Shown in pieces: positions 27,670-36,554 of a stretch of DNA of 64,000 nucleotides. Within the stretch, counting starts at the first letter, position 1, and each line of letters opens with the position of its first letter. The DNA is taken from NCBI GenBank assembly GCA_027618835.1, contig JAQCHZ010000006.1:62001-126000 (forward strand), written 5' to 3'. This stretch comes from Chloroflexota bacterium. GTDB lineage: Bacteria; Chloroflexota; Dehalococcoidia; Lucifugimonadales; Lucifugimonadaceae. Both the position numbers and the translations under genes were made by a program. Under the pieces are notes generated by a model. The model had not been told where the DNA came from, did no database searches, and worked only from the letters and a program-made list of their open reading frames with translations.

Positions 27670-27945
27670 ATGAAATCAGGAACAGGAATGCCCAATACTG
27701 AACTGCCGCCAGCCGATGGCTTAGCTATCGTCTACACCCACCCGACATGTGGTTACTGCGATCTGCTCAAGGAAGACCTTGTGAAGGACGATATCGCCTA
27801 CCGAGAGGTCGACGTTTCGAAAGAGCCAGAGAAGTGGGTGGAAGTGGAACGACTTTCTGGCGGCGACAAAATAACGCCAGTTATGGTCACCGCGTCTGGC
27901 GAAGTCGAAATTGGTTACAAAGGCATCGGCTGCAACTACGGATAA
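27670..27945 (+). CDS. Glutaredoxin-family thioredoxin-fold protein
   Basis: A 91-residue mini-glutaredoxin (ATG at 27670, or at 27688 giving 85 aa). The active-site motif is THPTCGYCDLL (Cys-Gly-Tyr-Cys); TPVMVTASGEVEIGYKGIG contains the conserved cis-Pro and the following substrate-binding segment. It should reduce disulfides with glutathione or a related low-molecular-weight thiol, or act as an arsenate/mycoredoxin-like reductase. It follows the YHS gene by 121 bp and may be part of the copper-stress group. A weak hairpin at 27981-27999 follows. Confidence 0.85.
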   Translation: MKSGTGMPNTELPPADGLAIVYTHPTCGYCDLLKEDLVKDDIAYREVDVSKEPEKWVEVERLSGGDKITPVMVTASGEVEIGYKGIGCNYG

Positions 27946-28100
27946 TCGTGGTGAGAACCGGCTACTAGCTTCTGATTTCGCCATTTCGAGTAGAAATGGG
28001 CGTAATTAAAACGTCAGCTAGCTTAAACGAAGTGTTGACTGACCTTAGGTACCAGCCTTACTCTCAATATAAGCGACCTGAAATAGTGGTTGCTAACGAG

Positions 28101-28177
28101 GTCCCGTGGTGTAGCGGCCTAACACGCCTCCCTGTCAAGGAGGAGATCGGCAGTTCGAATCTGCTCGGGATCGCCAT
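28101..28177 (+). tRNA. tRNA-Asp (anticodon GTC)
   Basis: Acceptor GGTCCCG pairs with CGGGATC (one G-T pair); the D-arm reads TGGTGTAGCGGCCTAACAC; the anticodon loop in CTCCCTGTCAAGGAG gives GTC; the T-arm has CAGTTCGAATCTG; CCA is encoded at 28175-28177. Confidence 0.95.
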
Positions 28178-28189
28178 CTAAGCGAACTA

Positions 28190-28226
28190 AAAAAGCCCTC
28201 GGCAATATGCCGGGGGCTTTTTTTGC
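28190..28226 (+). terminator. Rho-independent terminator after tRNA-Asp
   Basis: GCCCTCGGCA and TGCCGGGGGC pair (one G-T) around ATA, flanked by A6 and T7, starting 13 bp after the tRNA. Confidence 0.9.
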
Positions 28227-28309
28227 ACATCTCTTGGGTCAGAAAGAGATGCGCCTGAGAGAGGAGAGGAAGCTGCTAAAGCTGTGCTCCAGTAATTGCT
28301 ACGTACAAA

Positions 28310-29911
28310 CTATGTCGCCAGTTCTTTGGCAACAACTGGCTGTGCGACTTTCTCGTCTTCAACCTCTCCGGGTAAGAGATCGTAACCGGGCATGAACTTG
28401 ACCACGAACGCCACACCAATAAGTGCAACGATTCCGGCAACGATGTACACAGTTGACGCACCGTCGACGAACGCCTGTTTCGATGCGGTAACCAGTTCAC
28501 CGCCGGCGCCACCTTCTAACGATCCGGCAACCTGAAGGGCTGCACCGATCTGGTTGCTCGCAGCGTCCGCAGCTGCAGATGGAAGACTAACTACTGCGTC
28601 GGTCATGCTGGAAGCGTAGATCGAACTCATGATCGAACCGAAGATTCCAATACCAAGCGCTCCACCGATCTGCCGAACCGTGTCGTTCAACGCAGAACCA
28701 ACACCGGCCTGAGCCTCTGGAACAGCCGCCATGACAGAGTCGGCGGCAGGAGCCATCGTATTAGACATGCCAAGTCCCATAAGGAAGATCAGCGATCCGG
28801 TGAGCCAATACGTAGTCTCAACCTCAAGGAACGCCATCGAGCCTACCGCAATCGCTACCAGTAGCATTCCCACGCTCATGACTACCTTCGAGTTCGTCTT
28901 TGCAACGAATATCGCACTAGTAGGCGCACCTACTAAGAAGCCCAGCGCCATCGGAACCAATCGGTATCCGGTTTCGAGCGGAGAGTAGCCCTGCAGGAAC
29001 TGTAGGTACTGAGTGAGCAGGAACATCATTCCTAGCATCGCCATGAACGCAATTCCGATCGATCCAGCCGCAGCTGAAATTCGAGCGTTCTTGAACAGGT
29101 TCAAGTCGACCATTGGGTGCGCCTGTCTCTTTTCGTACCAAACGAACAGTGCACCGAACACTATCGTGACAGCGAAACCGGCGAGAGTTGCGCCTGAGAG
29201 CCAACCCTTTTCAGGGGCCTCGATGATCACGTATATGAGAGCCGAGAGTGAGATCATCGAAAGAACGGCACCAACAATGTCGGTCGTCTTCGAGTTGACG
29301 TCTTTACTTTCAGGAATCACCAGAACTGAACCAATAAGTGCGACCAGTACTACAGGGATGTTCAGCAAGAACACTGAGCCCCAGAAGTAGTTCTCGAGCA
29401 ACCAACCACCGGCGATCATTCCACCTGGAATACCAATCGCTGCCATACCTGACCATATGCCGATTGCCTTCGCACGCTCTTCACGAGGGAAGATATCGAC
29501 GATGACCGACAGAGTCGACGGCATGATTAGTGCGCCACCGATGCCTTGAAATGCACGAGCAACGATAAGTTGCGACGTGTTCTCAGACAGTCCCGCACCA
29601 ACGCTTGCCAATCCGAAGACCACCAAACCAGCTTGGAACGCCAATCGCCTTCCAAACCGGTCACCTAGTGATCCCATAGTTAGCAGCACACCTGCAAACA
29701 CCAATATGTACGCATTGATGATCCACTGAAGACCCGAAGCAGTCGCCTGCAATTCTGCCTGAAGTGTTGGGATGGCGACGTTTAGAACGGTGATGTCCAG
29801 CCCAATGATGACCAACGCGATTGAGAGGATCCCTAGGGACCACTTTCGCCTTGCGTATCCAGCGTTGGTGACGTTCTTGACCACCCCCGCTGACGCTGTT
29901 GAAGTACTCAT
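28310..29911 (-). CDS. MFS drug:H+ antiporter, DHA2 (EmrB/QacA) family
   Basis: A 533-residue exporter with about 14 membrane helices. Family signatures: LDITVLNVAIPTLQ (motif D1) near residue 40, GSLGDRFGRRLAFQAG (motif A) near 80, VARAFQGIGGALIMPSTLSVI (motif C region) near 112, and RAKAIGIWSGMAAIGIPGG near 144. It probably expels an organic compound using the proton gradient. An AAGGAA ribosome site precedes the ATG. It lies 180 bp downstream of a TetR gene, and a perfect 13-bp-arm palindrome between them matches the operator before the tetR gene, so TetR control of this exporter is strongly suggested. The substrate is not deducible. Confidence 0.92.
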   Translation of the reverse strand: MSTSTASAGVVKNVTNAGYARRKWSLGILSIALVIIGLDITVLNVAIPTLQAELQATASGLQWIINAYILVFAGVLLTMGSLGDRFGRRLAFQAGLVVFGLASVGAGLSENTSQLIVARAFQGIGGALIMPSTLSVIVDIFPREERAKAIGIWSGMAAIGIPGGMIAGGWLLENYFWGSVFLLNIPVVLVALIGSVLVIPESKDVNSKTTDIVGAVLSMISLSALIYVIIEAPEKGWLSGATLAGFAVTIVFGALFVWYEKRQAHPMVDLNLFKNARISAAAGSIGIAFMAMLGMMFLLTQYLQFLQGYSPLETGYRLVPMALGFLVGAPTSAIFVAKTNSKVVMSVGMLLVAIAVGSMAFLEVETTYWLTGSLIFLMGLGMSNTMAPAADSVMAAVPEAQAGVGSALNDTVRQIGGALGIGIFGSIMSSIYASSMTDAVVSLPSAAADAASNQIGAALQVAGSLEGGAGGELVTASKQAFVDGASTVYIVAGIVALIGVAFVVKFMPGYDLLPGEVEDEKVAQPVVAKELAT

Positions 29912-30046
29912 TACTAAAAAGTTCCTTGGCTATACCCGCCCGAACAACTGAAGCTCAGTCCCCAAGGCACAAAAAATCAATATTCGCACGAAAAATTAGT
30001 TACTACACATCCGCTCAAATCCACCTCTCTGTTTTCCAGAAACTGG

Positions 30047-30073
30047 CGTCATGACTGACGGTCAGTCATGACG
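30047..30073. promoter_or_regulatory. TetR operator upstream of the MFS exporter
   Basis: A perfect 27-bp palindrome (13-bp arms, one central base) contains TGACTGA-CGG-TCAGTCA (30052-30068). The same TGACTGA-N3-TCAGTCA core recurs at 30719-30735 before the tetR gene. It lies 136 bp before the MFS start. Confidence 0.85.
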
Positions 30074-30090
30074 AAATGGACAAATAAAAA

Positions 30091-30690
30091 CTATGGCCAA
30101 GGTGCTACAAATGCCCCCAGAACAACGGTTTCGGTCGCCCGTTTTATCTCTTCATCCGATGCGATCTTCGGTTCTGTAGCAAACGCCAATCGCATAGCGC
30201 CCGACATGATGACTTTGAACATCTCCGCCGCCACTTCGGCGTTCATCGCAACGGCTTCACCCGAATCGATAAACCCTTGGAACATGCCAATTGCCATCCG
30301 ACTGACTTCAGAGTGACCTTCAAGCTGCTCGATCTCTCGACCGCCGTCATCACTCATGTGCATCAGCGCACACAGATCAGGATTTTCCTTCCCAACCTCG
30401 AACCCGAGATGAACAAATTTAGAAAGAATCTCACCGAAAGATTCGTTTCCTTTCAGAATCCCTTGCAATCGGGCGGCCATATCATCCATCGGTTGCCTGG
30501 CAAGATCGATAACTACCGCTTTCTTCGAATCGAAGTAGAGGTAGAAAATTCCCTGAGCCACGCCCGCTCTCTTCACGATGTCGGAAATAGTTGCACTTTC
30601 GTAGCTCTTGTCACCGAACACAGCACGAGCAGCGTCAAGAATTTGCTTCCTACGCTGCGCTTCCGATTGTGTTCGTTCTGCTACGGCCAT
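30091..30690 (-). CDS. TetR/AcrR family transcriptional regulator
   Basis: A 199-residue one-component repressor. The N-terminal helix-turn-helix is clear: RKQILDAARAVFGDKSYESATISDIVKRAGVAQGIFYLYFDSK, shown here in part as ATISDIVKRAGVAQGIFYLY at about residues 37-56. The C-terminal ligand domain is divergent, as usual. A GGAAAG ribosome site precedes the ATG at 30690. Palindromes with the same core lie 29 bp before this gene (autoregulation) and before the MFS exporter downstream. The inducer is unknown, presumably a substrate of the exporter. Confidence 0.92.
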   Translation of the reverse strand: MAVAERTQSEAQRRKQILDAARAVFGDKSYESATISDIVKRAGVAQGIFYLYFDSKKAVVIDLARQPMDDMAARLQGILKGNESFGEILSKFVHLGFEVGKENPDLCALMHMSDDGGREIEQLEGHSEVSRMAIGMFQGFIDSGEAVAMNAEVAAEMFKVIMSGAMRLAFATEPKIASDEEIKRATETVVLGAFVAPWP

Positions 30691-30718
30691 GTCGTTCTTT
30701 CCAGTAATTACAGTCGAG

Positions 30719-30735
30719 TGACTGAAGATCAGTCA
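30719..30735. promoter_or_regulatory. TetR operator upstream of tetR
   Basis: TGACTGA-AGA-TCAGTCA, a perfect 7-bp-arm inverted repeat with a 3-base centre, 29 bp before the tetR ATG; the same arms and spacing occur at 30052-30068. Confidence 0.85.
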
Positions 30736-30857
30736 TTTTCTGTAGCACAACAAGTCAGATGCACAAATTAACAAAGGGATGTGGATTTTCAGATAATTGC
30801 TTTTCGTCCGCCATTTCTTGCGCTATTGAGTGAGGTTCAGCTTTCGGACTGCGTATA

Positions 30858-31721
30858 TTGCGACTGATCACGGTCGATTCGTGTGTATCGACATGCATTT
30901 TGCCTCGGGCAACTATTTCAAAAAGCGAACATATCCCTGCGAATTCAAACAACACGCTGCAAATCGGTGATGTCCACATAACCGGACTCTCAGATGGCAG
31001 CATTTCGTTCGACCCGCGAGTTCTCTTCCCTGAGGAGTCCTTAGAAATTTGGGAGCCGTACTACGACAGGTTCCCAGAGTACTTCAGCGGCCAGTTCTTT
31101 CAGAATAATCTCGGATCGTTCGTTTTTACATCGGGCGGAAAACGAGTTCTCGCCGATTCAGGTTTTGGCCCGCACGGCGATATGCTCGGACATCCAGCAC
31201 CGGGTGAACTAATTCAGGATTTCGAAAAGAACGGTATCGGACTCGACACGATCGATACCGTGTTCCTAACACATCTTCATGACGATCACGTCGGCTGGAA
31301 TCACTTCACAACCGAAGAAATGTTGTCCGATCCAAACAGAGGCGAAGCGGCGAACCGAAGCGTGATGCCTCTCGAAAAGCAGGGCGTGCTTGATCTGATG
31401 GACGGCGAGACCGAACTTGCCCACGGGATCACAGCGTTTCCGACTCCGGGTCACACACCAGGTCATATGAGCCTATTGATTGCCTCAAACAACGAGCGAG
31501 CGATGCTGGTAGGCGACATACTTGGCTCGCCAATGCAGGCTACTGAGACCGATCTCCACTATTGGCCCGACTGGGACGGTCCCATGGGAATCAAGACGAG
31601 AAAAGACATTCTTGATCGAGCAGAACGAGAAGATTCGGTAGTCATCAGAAGTCATCTGAGCTACCCGGGCTGTGGCACGATGATCAGGTGGGAAGGCCGC
31701 CGCTACTGGAAAGCTTTGTAG
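30858..31721 (+). CDS. Metallo-beta-lactamase fold hydrolase
   Basis: An MBL-fold metal hydrolase of the quorum-quenching lactonase / glyoxalase II-like group (287 aa from TTG at 30858). Metal ligands: THLHDDHVGWN near residue 137 (HxHxDH motif), TPGHTPGHMSL near 200 (His), GDILGSPMQ near 221 (Asp), and SHLSYPGCG near 271 (His). The recognisable domain begins only at about residue 36 (LQIGDVHITGLSDG), and no in-frame ATG precedes it, so the true start is uncertain (TTG at 30858 or 30900, or a frame error upstream). It is followed in the same direction by cupin and amidohydrolase genes. The substrate is unknown. Confidence 0.85.
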   Translation: MRLITVDSCVSTCILPRATISKSEHIPANSNNTLQIGDVHITGLSDGSISFDPRVLFPEESLEIWEPYYDRFPEYFSGQFFQNNLGSFVFTSGGKRVLADSGFGPHGDMLGHPAPGELIQDFEKNGIGLDTIDTVFLTHLHDDHVGWNHFTTEEMLSDPNRGEAANRSVMPLEKQGVLDLMDGETELAHGITAFPTPGHTPGHMSLLIASNNERAMLVGDILGSPMQATETDLHYWPDWDGPMGIKTRKDILDRAEREDSVVIRSHLSYPGCGTMIRWEGRRYWKAL

Positions 31722-31799
31722 TCGCTAAATCATTTCAAGCAACAAACCCATCAGCGAATCACCTAATATTGCGCCAAAACATCGAGGAACAAAACAGCA

Positions 31800-32186
31800 A
31801 TGGCGGATCTAGATAACAACGCAAGCGCAAACGTCTACAACGTGATCGATACTAAGTCGACAGAGTGGGACGTTAGCCACAATCCTAAGCTTGGAGTTGA
31901 TCTCGGTCGCCTCATGCTCAGGAAAGACCCCGATAGTGGTTCCGAAATTCGTATGATCCGCTATCCAAAAGGTGTTTTGAATCCGGAGCACACTCACCCG
32001 TGCGGACACGGAATATTCGTTCTAGAAGGCAAACTACGAACGCATCAGGGCGTTTACGGCCCCGGAACTTGGGTATGGTTCCCGCATGGCGAAACGATGG
32101 AACACGGCGCGACTGATGAAGCCGACATGGTGGGCATTTTCATCACCGATGGCGCATTTGAAATCCACTACAACGACGAAAAATAA
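31800..32186 (+). CDS. Cupin-domain protein (ChrR-like)
   Basis: A 128-residue single cupin. The first cupin motif reads HTHPCGHGIFVLEGKL (metal-binding His residues plus the E/G of G(X)5HXH(X)3-4E(X)6G), and the second GPGTWVWFPHGETMEHGA. This arrangement resembles the ChrR-type cupins that bind Zn as anti-sigma domains, but there is no N-terminal anti-sigma helix bundle here and no sigma factor nearby, so an enzymatic role (dioxygenase or isomerase) is equally possible. GAGG lies before the ATG at 31800. It is 78 bp after the MBL-fold gene and 60 bp before the amidohydrolase and may be co-transcribed. Confidence 0.82.
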   Translation: MADLDNNASANVYNVIDTKSTEWDVSHNPKLGVDLGRLMLRKDPDSGSEIRMIRYPKGVLNPEHTHPCGHGIFVLEGKLRTHQGVYGPGTWVWFPHGETMEHGATDEADMVGIFITDGAFEIHYNDEK

Positions 32187-32246
32187 CCAATCACATTTCT
32201 CAGATCTCTCACAGGACGATTCAGGTCAACCGCAAGCAGAACATTC

Positions 32247-33506
32247 ATGACAACTAAACGTATTTTCAAAGCAAAACGAGTGGCAAACTCCGATGTTTCG
32301 GGCTGGCTTGATGATCACGCAGTAGTCGTTGAGGACGGCGTCATTACGGCAGTTGAACCTTCTGCCAATGTTGCGTCGGGTGGCGACAGCCACGAAGTAC
32401 ATGATCTTGGCGACGTATCGTTATTGCCAGGTCTAGTTGATGCTCACTCGCACATGCACTGCAGCGCTACTCACGATGCCCAGACATTGGCGATGACCGA
32501 AAACGATCAGCAGCTAACGATCCGCGCAACAAGCAACATGCGTAAAGCTGTCCTCGCTGGAACCACGACCATTCGTGATCTTGGATCTCGCAACGAGGTT
32601 GCCTTCGCAGTTCGGCAGATGATCGAAGATGGCCATGTGCCCGGACCTCGTCTTCTACTTGCCGGTACACCTATAACGATCACAGCTGGGCACTGTTGGT
32701 TCTTTGGAACCGAGGCAGATACCGAGACGCAGGTGCGAACTGCGATACGAACTCAGGTGAAGCTCGGCGCTAACGTCATCAAGGTTATGGCGACCGGCGG
32801 AATGTTCACGCCGACAGCGAATCCTCGAACACCGCAGTATTCAGTCGAAGTGCTGAAGGCAGCAGTCGAAGAAGCGCACCGTATGAACGTGCCTATTGTT
32901 ACTCACACGCTATCGGCTCAAGGCGTGCGAAACGTAGTCGAAGCCGGAGTCGACCAACTCATCCACGCTCGCTGGTACCACTCCGACCCAAATCAAGGCC
33001 TTGATTACACCCCCGATACCGTCAAGCAGATGGTCGATCAGGGCCAGTGGGTCGACCCAACGATTGGGCACCACTTACTTGGTATCGAGGCGAAAGCACG
33101 GGGCGAAATCGGCCCAATGGATCCTCACTGGGCCGTTTCGTACAAGGTCGTTCCCGAAGCGGAACACGTTGACACGCTGAACAAGATGCACGATGCAGGG
33201 GTCAGGTTTACAACAGGGCTCGATATGGGAATGACTTACGGCACTCACGATCGATCAGCTGCAAACGCTTGGGCATTGGTAGAAACGCTAGGCTGGGCGA
33301 ATTGGAAAGCGATCAACGCTTCGACTGCCGGAACAGCGGAAGCGTTGGGACTCACTAAACAGATCGGCAGCCTGCAGACGGGTATGTTCGCCGATATGGC
33401 TGCATTCTCGGGCGACCCCGCACAAAATATACGTGACATGGATCGGGCATCAACCGTGGTTCAGTCCGGTCGAATACTTAAGTTGAACGACACGGTACTG
33501 GTCTAG
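32247..33506 (+). CDS. Amidohydrolase of the imidazolonepropionase/prolidase-like group
   Basis: A 419-residue subtype of the amidohydrolase superfamily (COG1228 type). LLPGLVDAHSHMH near residue 63 holds the H-x-H metal pair; AGTTTIRDLGS near 108; VIKVMATGGM near 177 supplies the Lys that is carboxylated as a metal bridge in this group; VPIVTHTLSAQG near 214 and QLIHARWY near 237 supply His ligands; FTTGLDMGMTYG near 313 supplies the Asp. A composite beta-sandwich domain wraps both ends. Related proteins hydrolyse Xaa-Pro or Xaa-Lys dipeptides or organophosphates; the substrate here is unknown. No disruption is visible. Confidence 0.85.
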   Translation: MTTKRIFKAKRVANSDVSGWLDDHAVVVEDGVITAVEPSANVASGGDSHEVHDLGDVSLLPGLVDAHSHMHCSATHDAQTLAMTENDQQLTIRATSNMRKAVLAGTTTIRDLGSRNEVAFAVRQMIEDGHVPGPRLLLAGTPITITAGHCWFFGTEADTETQVRTAIRTQVKLGANVIKVMATGGMFTPTANPRTPQYSVEVLKAAVEEAHRMNVPIVTHTLSAQGVRNVVEAGVDQLIHARWYHSDPNQGLDYTPDTVKQMVDQGQWVDPTIGHHLLGIEAKARGEIGPMDPHWAVSYKVVPEAEHVDTLNKMHDAGVRFTTGLDMGMTYGTHDRSAANAWALVETLGWANWKAINASTAGTAEALGLTKQIGSLQTGMFADMAAFSGDPAQNIRDMDRASTVVQSGRILKLNDTVLV

Positions 33507-33544
33507 CCCAATTACCGGTGTAAATCCAATATTGGGCTGAGGCA

Positions 33545-33724
33545 CTAGCCGATCAGGCCGGGAATACCGGTTTGAGCGCCCGTGGTAGCTGCCTGAACGA
33601 TTGTCAGCGTAACAACGGCGACTGCTGCGAGCACGACTGCGATCGTGACTGCAGATACTCCATGCTGGCTCTTATTAGAGTCATGTGCCGATGTAACTAC
33701 TTTACGAGATGTGCGTACTGACAT
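33545..33724 (-). CDS. Small single-pass membrane peptide, 59 aa
   Basis: A short open frame (ATG 33724 to TAG 33545) in the 364-bp gap after the amidohydrolase. The first 22 residues are basic and polar (MSVRTSRKVVTSAHD start), followed by one hydrophobic segment (GVSAVTIAVVLAAVAVVTLT, about 22-41) and a Gly/Thr/Pro tail. GAGG lies six bases before the ATG, which supports translation. It resembles the N-terminal anchor of secreted or pilin-like proteins but I recognise no family. The rest of the gap shows only a TACTCGCTGA/TCAGCGAGTA inverted repeat near 33775-33822. Confidence 0.5.
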   Translation of the reverse strand: MSVRTSRKVVTSAHDSNKSQHGVSAVTIAVVLAAVAVVTLTIVQAATTGAQTGIPGLIG

Positions 33725-33870
33725 TAGAACCTCTGTCGTTGGACTTGGCGCTCGTGTTGGCGCCGGTATTTACTTACTCGCTGATTAGAGGATTCATGGT
33801 GGGAATTCCAAAATCAGCGAGTGTACCAATGTGTACCTATTCACAACTGGTGTAGCGGGTGCCACTAACC

Positions 33871-34536
33871 ATGAACCTGCCCTCGTACTTCCTGAAAAGT
33901 CCAGAAATCGATGATTCTCCTGAAGTAATTTCATCATTTGAAAGGCTGTTTACAGAGCAAGTTTCCGACGCCAACGGCAGTCACATCGACTATTCGCTAT
34001 CAACACCTAAATGGCTGTTCCTTAACTACTTGTGCGACACGAAAGAAGTTGTGATGCACGGAAGCGGCGACCCAGCTATCGCTGAGTTCGAACCACGTCA
34101 ATCAAACGACGTTGTCGATAGGTGATCAGCGAGCCGTTTACGCCGCCTCAGACGGCATATGGGCTTCCTTCTACGCCATACTCGAGCAGACCGATACGTT
34201 CGTTCGCTCAACAACGCGTGTGTAAAGGCGGTAGTCGCCGAAGGAGAAGTTGAATCGTTTTACTACTTCTCAATCAATGACGACGCCTTACCGCACGAAC
34301 CGTGGCGCATCGGAACTGTTTACGTTCTTCCAAAGGCAACGTGTCAAGGCGAACCAACAAAACCCGGTCGGAAATCGGCTCAGTGGCGCAGCCCTGTAGC
34401 TGTCAAACCACTCGCCAAAATCTCGATAAGTCCTGAACACTTCCCGTTTCTCGATCAAATTCGAGGACACGACATGGAAACGGTAATGAGACGATCCGAA
34501 GAAAATCCGAACGGTTTTCCGTGGCTAGACGACTAG
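33871..34536 (+). pseudogene. Conserved hypothetical protein with a compensated double frameshift
   Basis: The gene starts MNLPSYFLKSPEIDD and ends ENPNGFPWLDD, about 220 residues. Frame one stops at TGA 34123-34125, but from about 34120 to 34190 a second frame reads IGDQRAVYAASDGIWASFYA and EQTDTFVRS, after which the original frame resumes with SLNNACVKAVV, FYYFSINDDALPHEPWR and GTVYVLP. This is a pair of opposite one-base shifts flanking roughly 65 bp, rather than two genes. I do not know a function for the protein; FYYFSINDDALPHEP and HGSGDP look like conserved core text. It meets the convergent YjhG-type gene with a four-base overlap. Confidence 0.65.
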
Positions 34537-36554
34537 CGCCCTAGCGCCTTCTTGCCGGCTTCGAGTGTCTCGACGATAGAGTCGACGTCGAATACGCAGC
34601 CGCCCCATGTTCCGCCTGATGCTGACTGCAAAGCAGCCCACAAACGAGAGTCGTCTGGCAGTTGCGGATGTGGAGCTAAATCATCGGGTTCGCCACGCTT
34701 TTCGAGTTCAGCAGTACCCCAATCGACACCCTTCACTTCGCCATCGATACCGACAAGATTCAACTTACCGGAAAGATTCTTCCTATCGACGAAAATTTCG
34801 ATCATGTCTCCATCTTCAACCCGACCGATTGGCCCGCCCGCCAACGCTTCTGGCCCAACGTGACCGATGCATGCACCAGTCGATACGCCCGAGAACCGTG
34901 CATCGGTAATCAGTGCAACTTGCTTGCCGTACGAAAGGTGCTTCAAAGCAGCGGTTAGCTGATAAACCTCTTCCATTCCAGTACCAAGCGGACCACCACA
35001 GGTAACGACCATGATGTCACCAGCTTTGATCTTCTGGTCATCATCACGGGACTTGATCGCAGCCATTGCAGATCGCTCCGATCGGAATACTCGAGCAGGA
35101 CCTAGCTTTCGGTAAACGTTGTCTTCATCAACAACCGAAGGGTCGATCGCCGTGCTCTTGATTACCGATCCCTCAGGTGCGATGTTGCCCATTGGGAACG
35201 TAACGGTGCTTGTGAGATTCTTCGATGCCGCACGTTCTGGTGACATGATTACGTTGTCCGGGTCAACTCCATCGACTTCGACCAGGTACTTGCGAGTGTC
35301 GTGTCGTCGTTCGGAGTCCTCCCACCAGTTCAGATTTTCTTCGAGAGTCTGACCAGTCGCAGTCATCACGCTGGTGTCGATAAGGCCCAGTTTGCGAAGG
35401 TGCAGCATTACTTCAGGGACACCTCCGGCAGCGTAAAGCTGGGTAGTTGGGTGTCCGACAGGACCGTTCGGAAGAACGTCTACCAAACGAGGAACGTTCA
35501 GGTTTACTCGGTTCCAGTCTTCAACCGTCATTCGGCGTCGACCAGCAGCGTGCGCAATCGCAGGCATGTGCAGCAGCAAGTTCGTTGAACCACCGACAGC
35601 CGCGTGAACCGCCATGGCGTTCTCGAAAGCCGAATCGGTCAAAATATCCTGCGAAGTCATTCCGCTTTTTTCCATCATCACGAGTGCACGTGCTGAACGT
35701 TTTGCAATATCGTGCCAGGCAGGCGTGCCGCTTGGCGAGAGGGCAGAGTGAGTGATCGCCATCCCCAACGCCTCTGAAACTACCTGAGACGTACCAGCGG
35801 TGCCTAAGAATTGACAACCACCACCGGGTGATGCACATGAACGACATCCGACATCTTGTGCGTATTCGAGCGTTACTTCGCCCTGAGCAAATCGTGCGCC
35901 AATCGATTGGATCTGACCAGTGTCTTCACCAACGTGAGGCTTGAGAGTCGTTCCACCAGGTACGACAACCGACGGCTGGTGCTTCAGCCCTGCCAAAGCC
36001 ATCATCATTGCCGGTAAGCCCTTGTCACAAGAAGCGATCCCCAATACTCCACGAACAGTCGGGAGTGATCGAGCAATGCGCCTGAACACTTGGGCGGCAT
36101 CATTTCGATATGGCAGCGAGTCGAGCATTCCGGTCGTACCTTGGGTCCGACCATCACACGGGTCGGAACAGAAGCCTGCGAACGGTACCGACTTTAGTTC
36201 CTTGAACTCTTTTGCGGCAGTTTTGACCATGTCAATGAGTTCGAAGTGACCTGTGTGAAGACCCAACGCAACTGGTGAACCGTCTTCTTCTTTCACGCCC
36301 CCAACAGTAGAAAGAATGATGAACTGCTTGCGCATAAGCTCCGATGGATTCCAACCCATTCCGGCGTTTTGAGTCATTCCGAAGTGGTTACCACTCGGCT
36401 CTTCGATCAGGAACTCAGCAGTGAACGGAACCGTGCCCTTAGGCCCGTCAGCGTGAGTTTGAATTTCACGTGTCGAAGGGTCGGCACCGGTGCCAAGTAC
36501 ATCAGCAATCGAAACTTCTGCTGTGTCGTTGTTTGGGTTGACACGTGAGGTCAT
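34533..36554 (-). CDS. IlvD/Edd-family sugar-acid dehydratase, YjhG/YagF (D-xylonate dehydratase) type
   Basis: Fe-S cluster dehydratase of the IlvD/Edd superfamily, 673 aa, longer than true IlvD (about 560-610) and close to YjhG/YagF, the D-xylonate dehydratases. The TQNAGMGW segment near residue 60 is characteristic of that subgroup. Cluster and active-site regions: FCSDPCDGRTQGTTGMLDSL near 130, GIASCDKGLPAMM near 175, and DVGCRSCASPGGGCQFLGTA near 235; VTCGGPLGTGMEEVYQ and LITDARFSGVSTG near 530-560 form the C-terminal swivel domain. The reaction would be D-xylonate (or a similar aldonate) to 2-keto-3-deoxy acid plus water, matching the keto-deoxy-acid aldolases in the window. AGGA lies before the ATG. 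Confidence 0.88.
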   Translation of the reverse strand: MTSRVNPNNDTAEVSIADVLGTGADPSTREIQTHADGPKGTVPFTAEFLIEEPSGNHFGMTQNAGMGWNPSELMRKQFIILSTVGGVKEEDGSPVALGLHTGHFELIDMVKTAAKEFKELKSVPFAGFCSDPCDGRTQGTTGMLDSLPYRNDAAQVFRRIARSLPTVRGVLGIASCDKGLPAMMMALAGLKHQPSVVVPGGTTLKPHVGEDTGQIQSIGARFAQGEVTLEYAQDVGCRSCASPGGGCQFLGTAGTSQVVSEALGMAITHSALSPSGTPAWHDIAKRSARALVMMEKSGMTSQDILTDSAFENAMAVHAAVGGSTNLLLHMPAIAHAAGRRRMTVEDWNRVNLNVPRLVDVLPNGPVGHPTTQLYAAGGVPEVMLHLRKLGLIDTSVMTATGQTLEENLNWWEDSERRHDTRKYLVEVDGVDPDNVIMSPERAASKNLTSTVTFPMGNIAPEGSVIKSTAIDPSVVDEDNVYRKLGPARVFRSERSAMAAIKSRDDDQKIKAGDIMVVTCGGPLGTGMEEVYQLTAALKHLSYGKQVALITDARFSGVSTGACIGHVGPEALAGGPIGRVEDGDMIEIFVDRKNLSGKLNLVGIDGEVKGVDWGTAELEKRGEPDDLAPHPQLPDDSRLWAALQSASGGTWGGCVFDVDSIVETLEAGKKALGR

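Noticed and set aside
27981-27999. Hairpin after glutaredoxin as a terminator
   Set aside because: CCATTTC/GAAATGG pairs, but the stem is weak and no T tract follows, so it is not listed as a terminator.
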